Origin: Streptomyces canus | GTDB taxonomy: Bacteria; Actinomycetota; Actinomycetes; Streptomycetales; Streptomycetaceae | Length of the DNA: 64,000 bases | Assembly: GCF_030816965.1 (NCBI RefSeq) | Contig: NZ_JAUSYQ010000002.1 | Coordinates: 4,373,001 to 4,437,000 of the forward strand | Direction: 5' to 3' | Part shown: positions 16,009 through 24,988 of the stretch, piece by piece | How the letters are laid out: each line of letters starts with the position of its first letter | Numbering within the stretch: position 1 is the stretch's first letter | Position numbers and translations under genes: made by a program | The notes under the pieces: model-generated | Database searches by the model: none | What the model saw: only the letters and a program-made list of their open reading frames with translations | Told to the model about the DNA's origin: nothing

Positions 16009-16764
16009 TCAGTGAGCCACGGCGCGCGCCATCGGTCCTCGGCGCGGTTGCATCGGAACGCCGCGAGCGGGTTCCGGTGCGGGCCTGGCTCCCGGGGCGG
16101 CCTGGCGGCCGGCGGGTGCCGGGCTACGACGTGGCTGTGCGGCCACACCGTTCTGGACGTCCATCACGGCGTGCGCGACGAGACCGCCCATCGGGTCGTG
16201 CCTGATGAGGTCCCGCAGCCGGGACCTCGAGGACCGTCCCTCGTTGCCCGGATACAGGTGCTTGCCGAGGCCGACCGCGTGTGCCAGGGCGGCGAGCGCG
16301 GCGGTCCGCGGGTCCGGCGGTACACCGGTGCGGATCGCCGAGTCCAGTCGGGACTTGATCTCCCGGCTGATCTCGTTGTCCGTCGCCTGATAGCGAGTCG
16401 TCGGCAGCACTCCGCACATCTGACCCGCCACGGCATGAACCATGCCGCACCGCTCCAGATGCGAGAGGTAAGTCTGGCGGAGCCCCAGTCGCGGCCCGCC
16501 GATCCAGTTCACTGCCCGCACGGGAGCGCCACGCCTTCGCAGCAACTCCAACGCGCAGTCCAAAGTCGGATCTCCAGTCGGCCGTGGGGCTACCACGGCG
16601 ATACGATCCCCGTCTGGGGCTATCCGTCCGGCCAGCGCCAGCTCCACTAGCTGCGCTCCGGCCAGACCGAGGTCGAGCGACTGCGGCTGCGCGGTGGTAC
16701 CCGTGGTCGGGTCCAACGCCAGCAGCAGAAGCTCCTCCGGAAGTGTTCTGCGGCTCCTGCCCAT
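16009..16764 (-). CDS. GPP34 (GOLPH3-like) phosphoprotein
   Basis: The 251-residue protein begins with LPEELLLLALDPTTGTT and continues with LDLGLAGAQLVELALAGRI, the signature of the GPP34 domain related to Golgi phosphoprotein 3. In eukaryotes that domain binds phosphoinositides; its role in actinobacteria is unknown. Residues 1-200 cover the domain and the last 45 are a Pro/Arg-rich tail. GGGGAGG precedes the ATG. It is divergent from the carboxypeptidase gene. Confidence 0.85.
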   Translation of the reverse strand: MGRSRRTLPEELLLLALDPTTGTTAQPQSLDLGLAGAQLVELALAGRIAPDGDRIAVVAPRPTGDPTLDCALELLRRRGAPVRAVNWIGGPRLGLRQTYLSHLERCGMVHAVAGQMCGVLPTTRYQATDNEISREIKSRLDSAIRTGVPPDPRTAALAALAHAVGLGKHLYPGNEGRSSRSRLRDLIRHDPMGGLVAHAVMDVQNGVAAQPRRSPAPAGRQAAPGARPAPEPARGVPMQPRRGPMARAVAH

Positions 16765-17014
16765 CCATGCCTCCCCGCGTGGATGACAGACAGGGTGACC
16801 CCTCTCACATTGGTCTGTCGAGGGTGCGTGACCTCTTTGTAGTGGAACCGGTAGGTATGTCGTTCTCGTCTACCGCTTGGGACAGCGCCACACACAGGAC
16901 ACTGGTACATGGTTCGGACAGCGGGGTGTGGCGGCTGCCCGGGCGGCGATTCAACGGTTCGGCAGGCGCAGGGTGACGGATACCGATCACCCGCGGCACA
17001 TGGAGGAGGCATCG

Positions 17015-19483
17015 GTGGCGGGCGAGTCCCCCGACAGGTCGAAGCAGCGCGAGTCGTCGGCAGAACCGACGTCGGGGAGCGCGAGTACGGTTCCCGAGGC
17101 GAGGAGTTCCGCCCGCGATCCCCGGCTCGCGGTGGCGCGGGAGTCCATCTCCCTCGGCGGCGTCGACACGGCCACGAGGGTCTTCTCGGTACGTGACCTC
17201 CCGGAGACCCCCGAGAAGCCCGCCGAGAGCCCCACAGACGCCGGAACGGGCGGATCCGACACGGGGAAGCCCGACGACGCCCCCTCGGCCGCGGAGAAGC
17301 GCCCTGAGGACGCCGACGGGGCAGAGGGCCCGGAGGACTCGGCCACGGCCGAGAGCCCCGGCGACTCCGAAACGGCGGAAGACGCGGACGCCACGGACAC
17401 GACCGACGACCCGGACGATTCCGGTACGGCCGAGAGCTCCGGCGACTCCGGCGACTCCGGCACAGCGGGAGACCCGGACGCCACGGACTCGACCGAGGAA
17501 CCGGACGATTCGGCCTCGGCCGGGAGTTCCAGCGACTCCGGCGCGCCCGACGCGCGGCTGCGGGACGCGGTGGCGGCGTGGGTTCGCACAGGGGACGAGA
17601 AGACCGGGCCCGACGGCAGCTCCAGCAAGGCGGAGGCCGCGAAGAAACCCGAGGGCAAGGGCGCCGAGCCCGCCGGCGAGGTCTCCGAGGACGAGTCCGC
17701 CTCTGACACGGGGCCGAAATCCGGCACGGACACCGACGCGGCGACCGAGACGGCCGTAGCCGACGACGAGGACCACGTCCCGGACACCGGCGACTCGAAC
17801 CCCCCAGGGGCGCGGGGAACTGCGGGACCCGCCCCCACCGACCCGCACACGGACGACAAGCCCGGCGGCGACGGCGAGGCCCCCGAAGACGGTGGGTCCG
17901 GTGACGCGGGCGTGAGCGACAAGGCACCCGTCGACCAGCCCACCGCCGTCTTCAAGGCACCCCGGCCCCCCGTGGACCAGCCCACCACCATGCTGAAGCT
18001 CGGCAAGGCGGCGGAGGCAGCGACGGCGGCGGCAGCTGAGCCCAAGGATGCCGGCGCCCCCCGCAAGCCGGAGACCCCCGCCGAGCGGACGAGCAAGTTC
18101 GTCGCATTGAAGGCCCTCGACGAGCCGCGCGAGTCGCGGCCGAAGGCGGACGTGACCGCCGCCGTTCCCCAGGTCGGCCCGGAGCGGACCACGCAGCAGC
18201 CCCTGCCGCCGAAGCCGCCCCTCGACCTGCTCGCGGAGCTCACCAACACCCCGCCGCCCCCGCCCAGCCCCCTGCGCACCCTCGGCCGCCGGGTCAAGAT
18301 CTGGACCCCGATCCTCATCCTCCTGGTCGTCGCGTTTGCGATCGCGCAGAGCCTGCGCCCGCTGCCGGGTCCCACCCTCAGCCTCACCGCCGAGGACTCC
18401 TACACCTTCGACGGCAGCAAGGCCACCCTCCCCTGGCCCGCCCAGGGTCAGGGCTGGCTGGACGTCAACGGCGTCGGCACGATGGGGAACTTCGGCAAGC
18501 AGACCCCCGTCGCGATCGGCTCCGTGGCCAAGGCCATGACCGCCTACATCGTCCTGAAGGACCACCCCCTCAAGTCCGGCGAGGAGGGCGCGAAGATCAC
18601 CGTCGACGCGCTCGCCGAGAAGGAGGGCGGCTACAACAAGCAGGGCGAGTCCACCCTCAACACCGTCAAGGAGGGCGACGTCCTCACCCAGAGGCAGGCG
18701 ATCGCGGCGATCATGATCCCCTCCGCCAACAACATCGCCCGGCTGCTCGCCCGCTGGGACTCCGGTTCCGAGGCGGCGTTCATCAAGAAGATGAACGACA
18801 CCGCCCAGGAACTCGGCATGAAGAACACGAAGTACACCGACGCCTCGGGCCTGAAGGAGACCACCGTCTCCACCGCCGAGGACCAGGTGAAGCTCGGCAA
18901 CGAGCTGGTGAAGATCCCGGCGCTGATGGAGATCACGTCCATGGGACAGTGGATCGATCCGTCCGGACAGAAGTGGTACAACTACAACTATCTGGTCCCC
19001 TACACCGGCATCGGCATCAAGACCGGCACCACCAGCGCCGCCGGCGGCAACCTCCTCTTCGCATCCCGCAAGGAGGTCGGTGGGGAGACCGTCACCGTCG
19101 TCGGCGCGATCCTCGGCCAGCACAAGGCGCCGATCATCAAGACCGTCAACGACGTCAGCAAGGTCGCGCTGCTCGCTGCCGAGGACGCCCTGACCTCGGC
19201 GAAGATCCTCAAGAAGGGTGACGTCGTCGGATACGTGGACGACGGCCTGGGCGGTCACACCCCCGTCGTGCTCACCAAGGACGTCACCGCCGTCGGCTGG
19301 GCCGGCTTCAAGGTGAAGCTGTCCTTCACCGCCGACGACGTACCGCACACCGCGAAGGCCGGCACCAAGGTCGGCAGCCTCACCGTCGGTGACGGCGAGG
19401 GCGGCGCGGTCAAGGTGCCGGTCACCCTGCAGAAGGATCTGACCGAACCGGGATTCACCGACAAGCTGACCCGCGTCGGCTGA
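17015..19483 (+). CDS. dacA: D-alanyl-D-alanine carboxypeptidase (peptidase S11) with acidic N-terminal domain
   Basis: The start is taken at a GTG preceded by GGAGGAGG, giving 822 residues. Residues 1-425 are disordered, very acidic and Ser/Thr/Gly-rich with Asp-Ser-Gly repeats. A single membrane segment (ILILLVVAFAIAQSL, about 428-450) anchors it. The exported S11 penicillin-binding domain follows with all three active-site motifs: SVAK near 502, SAN near 569 and KTG near 669. It trims stem peptides of peptidoglycan. An N-in topology would put the long acidic domain in the cytoplasm, where it could be a phosphorylation or interaction platform; that is inference. Confidence 0.9.
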   Translation: MAGESPDRSKQRESSAEPTSGSASTVPEARSSARDPRLAVARESISLGGVDTATRVFSVRDLPETPEKPAESPTDAGTGGSDTGKPDDAPSAAEKRPEDADGAEGPEDSATAESPGDSETAEDADATDTTDDPDDSGTAESSGDSGDSGTAGDPDATDSTEEPDDSASAGSSSDSGAPDARLRDAVAAWVRTGDEKTGPDGSSSKAEAAKKPEGKGAEPAGEVSEDESASDTGPKSGTDTDAATETAVADDEDHVPDTGDSNPPGARGTAGPAPTDPHTDDKPGGDGEAPEDGGSGDAGVSDKAPVDQPTAVFKAPRPPVDQPTTMLKLGKAAEAATAAAAEPKDAGAPRKPETPAERTSKFVALKALDEPRESRPKADVTAAVPQVGPERTTQQPLPPKPPLDLLAELTNTPPPPPSPLRTLGRRVKIWTPILILLVVAFAIAQSLRPLPGPTLSLTAEDSYTFDGSKATLPWPAQGQGWLDVNGVGTMGNFGKQTPVAIGSVAKAMTAYIVLKDHPLKSGEEGAKITVDALAEKEGGYNKQGESTLNTVKEGDVLTQRQAIAAIMIPSANNIARLLARWDSGSEAAFIKKMNDTAQELGMKNTKYTDASGLKETTVSTAEDQVKLGNELVKIPALMEITSMGQWIDPSGQKWYNYNYLVPYTGIGIKTGTTSAAGGNLLFASRKEVGGETVTVVGAILGQHKAPIIKTVNDVSKVALLAAEDALTSAKILKKGDVVGYVDDGLGGHTPVVLTKDVTAVGWAGFKVKLSFTADDVPHTAKAGTKVGSLTVGDGEGGAVKVPVTLQKDLTEPGFTDKLTRVG

Positions 19484-19504
19484 TCCCGAACCGGGACGGA
19501 CACC

Positions 19505-19558
19505 GCACGCGGCCCACCGGCCGGACCCCGCCCGGGTTCCGGACGGCGGGCCGCGTGC
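19505..19558. terminator. terminator after the carboxypeptidase gene
   Basis: GCACGCGGCCC at 19505-19515 pairs perfectly with 19548-19558; the inner loop can form a second CCGG-rich hairpin. Confidence 0.65.
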
Positions 19559-19637
19559 TAGCGTCACGAACCGGGGCAGGTCGACGCTGGGGCGCGGCCG
19601 GGAAATGAAGACGGGACACCACGGGGAGTGCCTTCAG

Positions 19638-21491
19638 GTGGCCACTGCGGAGCCGACACGCGCCGACGACACCGACCCGGGCCCGGGTACCGGCCCGCGA
19701 ATACGCGAGCCCGCAGAACCCGAGACCGGGAACGGCAGCCCTCCCACGGGCCTCAGGGCCAGGATCTGGACCGCTCTCCTCGCGCTGCGTGAGCGGCTGC
19801 TGCGCCACCCCGTCCTCTCCATGACCGCGCTCTCCGGCGTCCTCCACATCGTCTGGTTCTTCACGTTCGCGAACAGTGGCGGCGACCTCGCGGCGCAGGA
19901 CGCGTGGGCCGAGTTCGTCGGCCGACACCCGGACTCCGCGTACAACCTGGCCTGGTACGGCGGCATGCACCCGGTGTCGTACAGCATCGTCTCGCCGTAT
20001 CTGATGTCGGTCCTCGGCGTCCGTACGACGATGATGCTGGCCGGGACCGTCTCGGCCGGACTGCTGACGCTGGTCCTCATCCGCAGCCGGTCGGTGAGGA
20101 ACCCCCTGTGGGCCTCGCTGGCGGGCGTGTACGCCTTCCTGTGCAACGCGGCCTCGGGCCGGGTGACCTTCGGACTCGGCACGGTGTTCGCGCTCGGCGC
20201 GGTCGCCGTCGTCTTCTGCTGGCCGCACCGCTGGCGCTACAAACGCTGGGCGAAAGCCCTCTGCGCGGCCCCGCTCGCCGCGCTCGCGACCATGGCCTCA
20301 CCGGTCGCCGGCCTGTTCGTGGGCCTGGTGGCGGTCGCCCTCTTCCTGCAGAAACGGCGTCCGGGCGCCTGGGCCCTGGGCATCGCGCCCACGGCAGTCG
20401 TCGCCGTGTCCGCGTGGCTCTTCCCGTTCGCCGGCACCCAACCGATGAAGATCGCCTCGGTGCTCCTGCCGCTGGCCTACGGCCTTCTGGTCTTCCTCCT
20501 CGTCCCGCGCGAGTGGACGACGGTCCGGATCACGGCCGGGGTCTACAGCCTGTCGGTCGTCCTGGTCTGGCTGGTGAGCTCCCAGATCGGCTCCAACATC
20601 TCGCGCCTGTCGATGCTGTTCGCGGGGGTGGCCCTGGCGGCCGCGCTGCCCTTCGCGGTGCCGCGCACCCGCAAGTGGTACGCCATCGTCATCGCCTTCG
20701 CCGGCTTCACCACCTGGATCGGCTTCAAGTCCGTCGACGACGTCGTCCACACGACCCCCACGGCGTCCTGGGCACGCGAGCTGGCCCCCCTCGTCAACGA
20801 GCTCCAGGAGGTCGGCGCCGAGAAGGGCCGCGTCGAGGTCGTACCGGCCGCCTCCCACCGCGAGGCGTCCGCGCTCGCGCCGTACGTCAACCTCGCCCGG
20901 GGCTGGAACCGGCAGGCCGACATGGAGCGCAACCCGCTCTTCTACGACGACACCCTGAACTCCGCGAACTACCACGAGTGGCTCCAGCGCTGGGCCGTGC
21001 ACTTCGTGGTCGTGCCGAAGGACGAGCCCGACGGGGACGGGGGCGAGCGGGAGCGGGAGCTGGTCCAGCGCGGGATGCCGTATCTGAAGCAGATCTGGGG
21101 CGACGCGAACTGGCAGCTGTTCCAGGTGACCGACCCGGCGCCGCTCGCCTCCCCGAACACGGTGGTCGACCGGGCCGCGCAGGGCGAGATGACGATGCGG
21201 GTGAAGAAGGCCGGGCGCATCCTCATCCGGATCCCCTACTCGCCCTGGCTGTCGATCGTGGACGCGAAGGGCAACAAGCTGAAGCCGCCGCAGGAGACGG
21301 ACGCGTCGAAGGAGCGGGAGGACGGGGAGCCCAAGACCTTCGACAACGTCAACGGGTGCCTGATGGAGACGCCGGAGGACGCGGACGGGGACAAGTGGAC
21401 GATGCTGCTCGCGCCGAAGGCGGGGACGTATCGGCTGGCTGCGCCGTACACGGTGCCGCGCGGGACGCCCTGTCCGGATGAGCTGAAGTGA
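19638..21491 (+). CDS. polytopic membrane protein, glycosyltransferase-like, function unknown
   Basis: The 617-residue protein has a 40-residue acidic N-terminus and about eleven hydrophobic helices up to residue 385. A soluble C-terminal part of about 230 residues follows (WARELAPLVNELQEVG onward). A conserved loop after the first helix carries acidic residues (GGDLAAQDAWAEFV). The plan recalls lipid-linked-sugar glycosyltransferases of the GT-C class, but I cannot assign a substrate. GTG start with GGGGAG upstream; an in-frame ATG at 19605 is the alternative. It follows the carboxypeptidase gene, so a cell-envelope role fits. Confidence 0.75.
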   Translation: MATAEPTRADDTDPGPGTGPRIREPAEPETGNGSPPTGLRARIWTALLALRERLLRHPVLSMTALSGVLHIVWFFTFANSGGDLAAQDAWAEFVGRHPDSAYNLAWYGGMHPVSYSIVSPYLMSVLGVRTTMMLAGTVSAGLLTLVLIRSRSVRNPLWASLAGVYAFLCNAASGRVTFGLGTVFALGAVAVVFCWPHRWRYKRWAKALCAAPLAALATMASPVAGLFVGLVAVALFLQKRRPGAWALGIAPTAVVAVSAWLFPFAGTQPMKIASVLLPLAYGLLVFLLVPREWTTVRITAGVYSLSVVLVWLVSSQIGSNISRLSMLFAGVALAAALPFAVPRTRKWYAIVIAFAGFTTWIGFKSVDDVVHTTPTASWARELAPLVNELQEVGAEKGRVEVVPAASHREASALAPYVNLARGWNRQADMERNPLFYDDTLNSANYHEWLQRWAVHFVVVPKDEPDGDGGERERELVQRGMPYLKQIWGDANWQLFQVTDPAPLASPNTVVDRAAQGEMTMRVKKAGRILIRIPYSPWLSIVDAKGNKLKPPQETDASKEREDGEPKTFDNVNGCLMETPEDADGDKWTMLLAPKAGTYRLAAPYTVPRGTPCPDELK

Positions 21492-21505
21492 TCAGCGCAG
21501 TGTGA

Positions 21506-22345
21506 TCAGCGCAGTTGATCCACGTAGGTGTCCGTGCCCGGGACTGTCGGGACGAAAGGCGCCAGCAGCTCCACGCGTCCGAGCCCTGACTCGGTGACGT
21601 TGTCCTCCAGGCGCGTGAACCAGGGGTCCCAGCACTCCCTCGGGTCCGTCTCCAGGAACCACAGCAGCGTGAGGCGCGTGTCCACCCCCTCGACCTGCTT
21701 CACGTAGGTCATGCGGTCGCCGGGGAGGGGGGTCGGGCGGAAGACGGTCACCATCGCCGTCGGGGAGCCCGTCACGCTCTTCGGCAGGTGCCGCGAGACC
21801 AGCCACTCCAGCAACTCCCCCCGCCGCTCCGGGGATTCCGAGTCGATCACCTCCAGCACCAAGCCCCGGTACGGGTGGTCCAGGGCGTGGAAGTCCCTCG
21901 GGCCCGCCGCCCCGTCGCGGTAGACCGTGGACTCGTGGTCCTGGAACGCCGTGAAGACGTGGGTGCGGTCGCGGTAGACGCGGGCGTCGCGGTTGAGGCG
22001 CTTGTTGATGGCCACCGTCCACTTCATGTGGTCGTCGTAGCGGCCGTCGGTGACCCAGTAGGTGGAGAGATAGCAGCCCGCCGTCACCGGCTGGGCCACG
22101 GCCGACTTCTCCGGGACGCGCAGCAGTTGGAGGTCACGGGTGGCCACCCAGCGGCGTCCTGCGTACATCCAGGGCATGGCCATCGCTCCCGCGATGAAGT
22201 GATCGTCCTCGTACCAGCGGTTGTAGGCGTACTCGTGGCCGGGATGCGGTTCGACCATGGTGATCAGCGCGTGGCCGGGGCGGACTCCGTAGGGCCCTAC
22301 GGCGGCCAGTTCGGCGTACGTCTCGCTGTGGGTCTCTTCTGACAT
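21506..22345 (-). CDS. EthD-like/dimeric alpha-beta-barrel protein
   Basis: The 279-residue protein has two similar halves. Each contains a strand-helix pattern reminiscent of EthD/ferredoxin-like barrels (ALITMVEPHPGHEYAYNRWY with DDHFIAGAMAMPWMYAGRRW, and later YRGLVLEVIDSES). Such proteins often accompany oxidative catabolism. It is divergent from an SDR gene across a CTGAC-N5-GTCAG palindrome, the same site found before the catabolic genes at 54-63 kb. GGAGGGAAG precedes the ATG. The substrate is unknown. Confidence 0.65.
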   Translation of the reverse strand: MSEETHSETYAELAAVGPYGVRPGHALITMVEPHPGHEYAYNRWYEDDHFIAGAMAMPWMYAGRRWVATRDLQLLRVPEKSAVAQPVTAGCYLSTYWVTDGRYDDHMKWTVAINKRLNRDARVYRDRTHVFTAFQDHESTVYRDGAAGPRDFHALDHPYRGLVLEVIDSESPERRGELLEWLVSRHLPKSVTGSPTAMVTVFRPTPLPGDRMTYVKQVEGVDTRLTLLWFLETDPRECWDPWFTRLEDNVTESGLGRVELLAPFVPTVPGTDTYVDQLR

Positions 22346-22377
22346 GGGACCTTCCCTCCTCCAGCACTCGCCCATAC

Positions 22378-22395
22378 TCTGACGCCCCGTCAGAT
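22378..22395. promoter_or_regulatory. operator A, CTGAC-N5-GTCAG palindrome
   Basis: CTGACGCCCCGTCAG at 22379-22393 lies between the divergent EthD-like and SDR genes, 34 bp from one start and 29 bp from the other. Confidence 0.7.
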
Positions 22396-22423
22396 AATGC
22401 GCCAGAGCAGGGAGGCCGCCGGT

Positions 22424-23212
22424 ATGTCACTTCTCTCCGGGAAGACCGTCGTCGTGTCGGGTGTCGGCGCCGGGCTCGGTCATCAGGTCGCCGCGGCCGT
22501 CGTGCGGGACGGCGGGAACGCCGTGCTGGGTGCGCGGACCGAGGCGAACCTCGCGAAGAGCGCCGCCGAGATCGATCCGGACGGGGCGCACACGGCGTAC
22601 CGGTCGACGGACATCACCGACGAGCAACAGTGCGTGCGGCTCGCGGAGTTGGCGGTGGAGCGGTTCGGGCGGCTGGACGCGGTCGTGCAGGTGGCCGCGT
22701 GGGACAGCTACTTCGGCGGACTCGAGGACGCGGACTTCGCGACGTGGCAGTCGGTCATCGACGTGAACCTGCTGGGGTCGCTGCGGATGACCCGGGCGTG
22801 TCTGGCGGGACTGAAGGCGGCGGGCGGGGGGTCGGTCGTGTTCGTCGGGACGCAGTCTGCCGTGGCCGCCCCCTCGCAGGTGCGGCAGGCCGCGTACGCC
22901 GCCTCGAAGGGGGCGCTGACCAGCGCGATGTACTCGCTGGCGCGGGAGCTCGGGCCGCACCGGATCCGGGTCAACACCGTGTTGCCGGGCTGGATGTGGG
23001 GGCCGCCGGTGCAGGCGTACGTGCAGTTCACCGCGCATACGGAGAAGGTGCCGGAGGCGGACGTGCTCAAGCGGCTCACCGACCGGATGGCGCTGCCCGA
23101 TCTCGCGACCGACGGGGACGTGGCGGACGCGACGGTGTTCCTGGCCTCGGACCGGGCGCGGGCGATCACCGGACAGTCGTTGCTGGTCAACGCCGGGGAG
23201 CTGATGCGGTGA
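22424..23212 (+). CDS. short-chain dehydrogenase/reductase
   Basis: The 262-residue protein is a classical SDR, with cofactor motif VVVSGVGAGLGHQV (Gly-rich, NAD(P)), an Asp after STDI, and catalytic YAASK with Ser upstream (VFVGTQSAVAAPSQ). In place of the usual NNAG the active-site strand reads VQVAAWDS, an unusual variant. A C-terminal LVNAGELMR closes the fold. GGGAGG precedes the ATG. It is divergent from the EthD-like gene across operator A, so both probably belong to one catabolic regulon. Confidence 0.88.
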   Translation: MSLLSGKTVVVSGVGAGLGHQVAAAVVRDGGNAVLGARTEANLAKSAAEIDPDGAHTAYRSTDITDEQQCVRLAELAVERFGRLDAVVQVAAWDSYFGGLEDADFATWQSVIDVNLLGSLRMTRACLAGLKAAGGGSVVFVGTQSAVAAPSQVRQAAYAASKGALTSAMYSLARELGPHRIRVNTVLPGWMWGPPVQAYVQFTAHTEKVPEADVLKRLTDRMALPDLATDGDVADATVFLASDRARAITGQSLLVNAGELMR

Positions 23213-23338
23213 GTTCATGTAGATGAACGCAGGCCATCATCTCGAATATCTTTACCTCCCTTTGACCTTACACCAGCTTGTCGTGTCCACGTGGTGGCGC
23301 CCACGATGAGCGCCGGGCTGATCCCTGGGAGGGCGCAC

Positions 23339-24904
23339 ATGAACGGTCTCGACTGGGCCGTGCTCATCGGCTATTTCGGCGTGATGGTCGCGATCGGCGT
23401 CTGGTCGCACAAACGGGTGGACGACGTCAGCGACTTCTTCACGGCCGGCGGCAAGATGCCGTGGTGGCTGTCGGGCATCTCGCACCACATGTCGGGCTAC
23501 AGCGCGGTGATGTTCACCGGGTACGCGGGCATCGCCTACACGTACGGCGTCACGTCGTTCGTCACCTGGTCCTTCCCCATCGCACTCGGCATCGCCATCG
23601 GCTCGAAGCTGTTCGCGCCGCGTATCAACCGGCTGCGCTCACGGCTCCATGTGGCTTCCCCGCTCGAATACCTGAAGAACCGCTACGACTTGAAGACCCA
23701 GCAGGCGCTGGCCTGGTCGGGCATGCTGCTGAAGATCGTGGACGTGGGCGCCAAGTGGGCCGCGATCGCGACCCTGTTGTCCGTCTTCACCGGGATCTCG
23801 CTCAACCAGGGCATCCTCATCACCGGCGGCATCACGGCCGTCTACTGCACGATCGGCGGTCTGTGGGCCGACGCGCTGACGGAGTTGGGCCAGTTCGTCA
23901 TCCAACTCCTCGCCGGTGTCGCGATGTTCGTCGCCGTCGTCCTCAAGCTCAACGACAAGGGCATCGGCTTCTTCGGCGCCTGGGACGAGCCTGAGCTCCA
24001 GGGTCACGGAGAGCCGCTGGTGGGGCCGTACGGCACGGTCTTCCTGCTCGCGTTCCTCTTCATCAAGCTCTTCGAGTACAACGGCGGCATGCTCAACCAG
24101 GCCCAGCGCTACATGGCCACGGCGAACGCGCACGAGGCCGAGCGCTCGGCACGGCTGTCGGCGATCCTGTGGCTGGTGTGGCCGGTCGTCCTGTTCTTCC
24201 CCATGTGGATGTCACCGCTGCTGGTCCAGTCGCAGAAGCCCGACGGCTCCGACTCCTACGGCCTGATGACCGAACAGCTGCTTCCGCACGGCCTGTTGGG
24301 CCTGGTGATCGTCGGCTTCTTCTCGCACACGATGGCCATGTGCTCCTCCGACGCCAACGCGATCGCGGCCGTCTTCACCCGGGACTGCGCACCGGTGGTG
24401 TGGCGCAGGGCGCGCAGCTGGAGCCAGGGACAGGGCCTCAGGGTCGCGCGCATCGCCACGGTCGTCTTCCTCGGCCTGTCGATGGCGGCGGCGACCCAGG
24501 TCAACTCCCCCGCGTTCAAGGACATCATCACCGTCGTGATCAAGTGGGTGGCCGGACTCATGGGCCCGATGGCCATCCCGATGATGCTCGGCCTGCTGCG
24601 CCCGTTCCGCCGCTCCGGCCCGACGGCCGCGCTCACCAGCTGGTCGATGGGTCTGCTCGCCTTCTGGCTGGTCAACTACCCGATCAACTGGAACGTCGAC
24701 GGCGGTGTCCCGCTCCAGTACCAGGTCTCGATCCCGCTGGCGGTCTCGCTGATCCTGTACATCCTCGTCGGCTTCATCAAGCCCGAGGACACTCCGGAAC
24801 GCCTCGCGATCATCGAGAAGATCAACACGGACGGGGACGGGGCGGCGGCCGCGGCGATCCCGACTCCGGTGGGGCCGGCGGACCGTACACCGGTGAAGGA
24901 CTGA
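23339..24904 (+). CDS. sodium:solute symporter (SSS family)
   Basis: The 521-residue protein has about thirteen membrane helices. It carries SSS features such as SDFFTAGGKMPWWLSGISHHMSG after helix 1 and a central NQAQRYMATANAHEAERSA loop. The conserved unwound helix 1 region suggests a functional Na+-coupled carrier, probably for a sugar or organic acid; the substrate cannot be read. The ATG at 23339 has GGGAGGG upstream. It ends at a strong terminator. Confidence 0.9.
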   Translation: MNGLDWAVLIGYFGVMVAIGVWSHKRVDDVSDFFTAGGKMPWWLSGISHHMSGYSAVMFTGYAGIAYTYGVTSFVTWSFPIALGIAIGSKLFAPRINRLRSRLHVASPLEYLKNRYDLKTQQALAWSGMLLKIVDVGAKWAAIATLLSVFTGISLNQGILITGGITAVYCTIGGLWADALTELGQFVIQLLAGVAMFVAVVLKLNDKGIGFFGAWDEPELQGHGEPLVGPYGTVFLLAFLFIKLFEYNGGMLNQAQRYMATANAHEAERSARLSAILWLVWPVVLFFPMWMSPLLVQSQKPDGSDSYGLMTEQLLPHGLLGLVIVGFFSHTMAMCSSDANAIAAVFTRDCAPVVWRRARSWSQGQGLRVARIATVVFLGLSMAAATQVNSPAFKDIITVVIKWVAGLMGPMAIPMMLGLLRPFRRSGPTAALTSWSMGLLAFWLVNYPINWNVDGGVPLQYQVSIPLAVSLILYILVGFIKPEDTPERLAIIEKINTDGDGAAAAAIPTPVGPADRTPVKD

Positions 24905-24945
24905 CCTCGGCCTCCTGAGTACCCGCTCTCCTCGGAGCACTCGGT

Positions 24946-24982
24946 CCCCTCAACCGCCTCGCCTTCTCGGGCGGTTGAGGGG
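24946..24982. terminator. terminator after the symporter gene
   Basis: CCCCTCAACCGCC at 24946-24958 pairs perfectly with 24970-24982, followed by ATTGCTTT. The propeller-protein frame starts only seven bases beyond it. Confidence 0.8.
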
Positions 24983-24988
24983 ATTGCT

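Noticed and set aside
16805..19567. A 920-codon open frame antisense to the carboxypeptidase gene
   Set aside because: The plus strand carries all three S11 motifs; the antisense product is Gly/Arg-rich low complexity.
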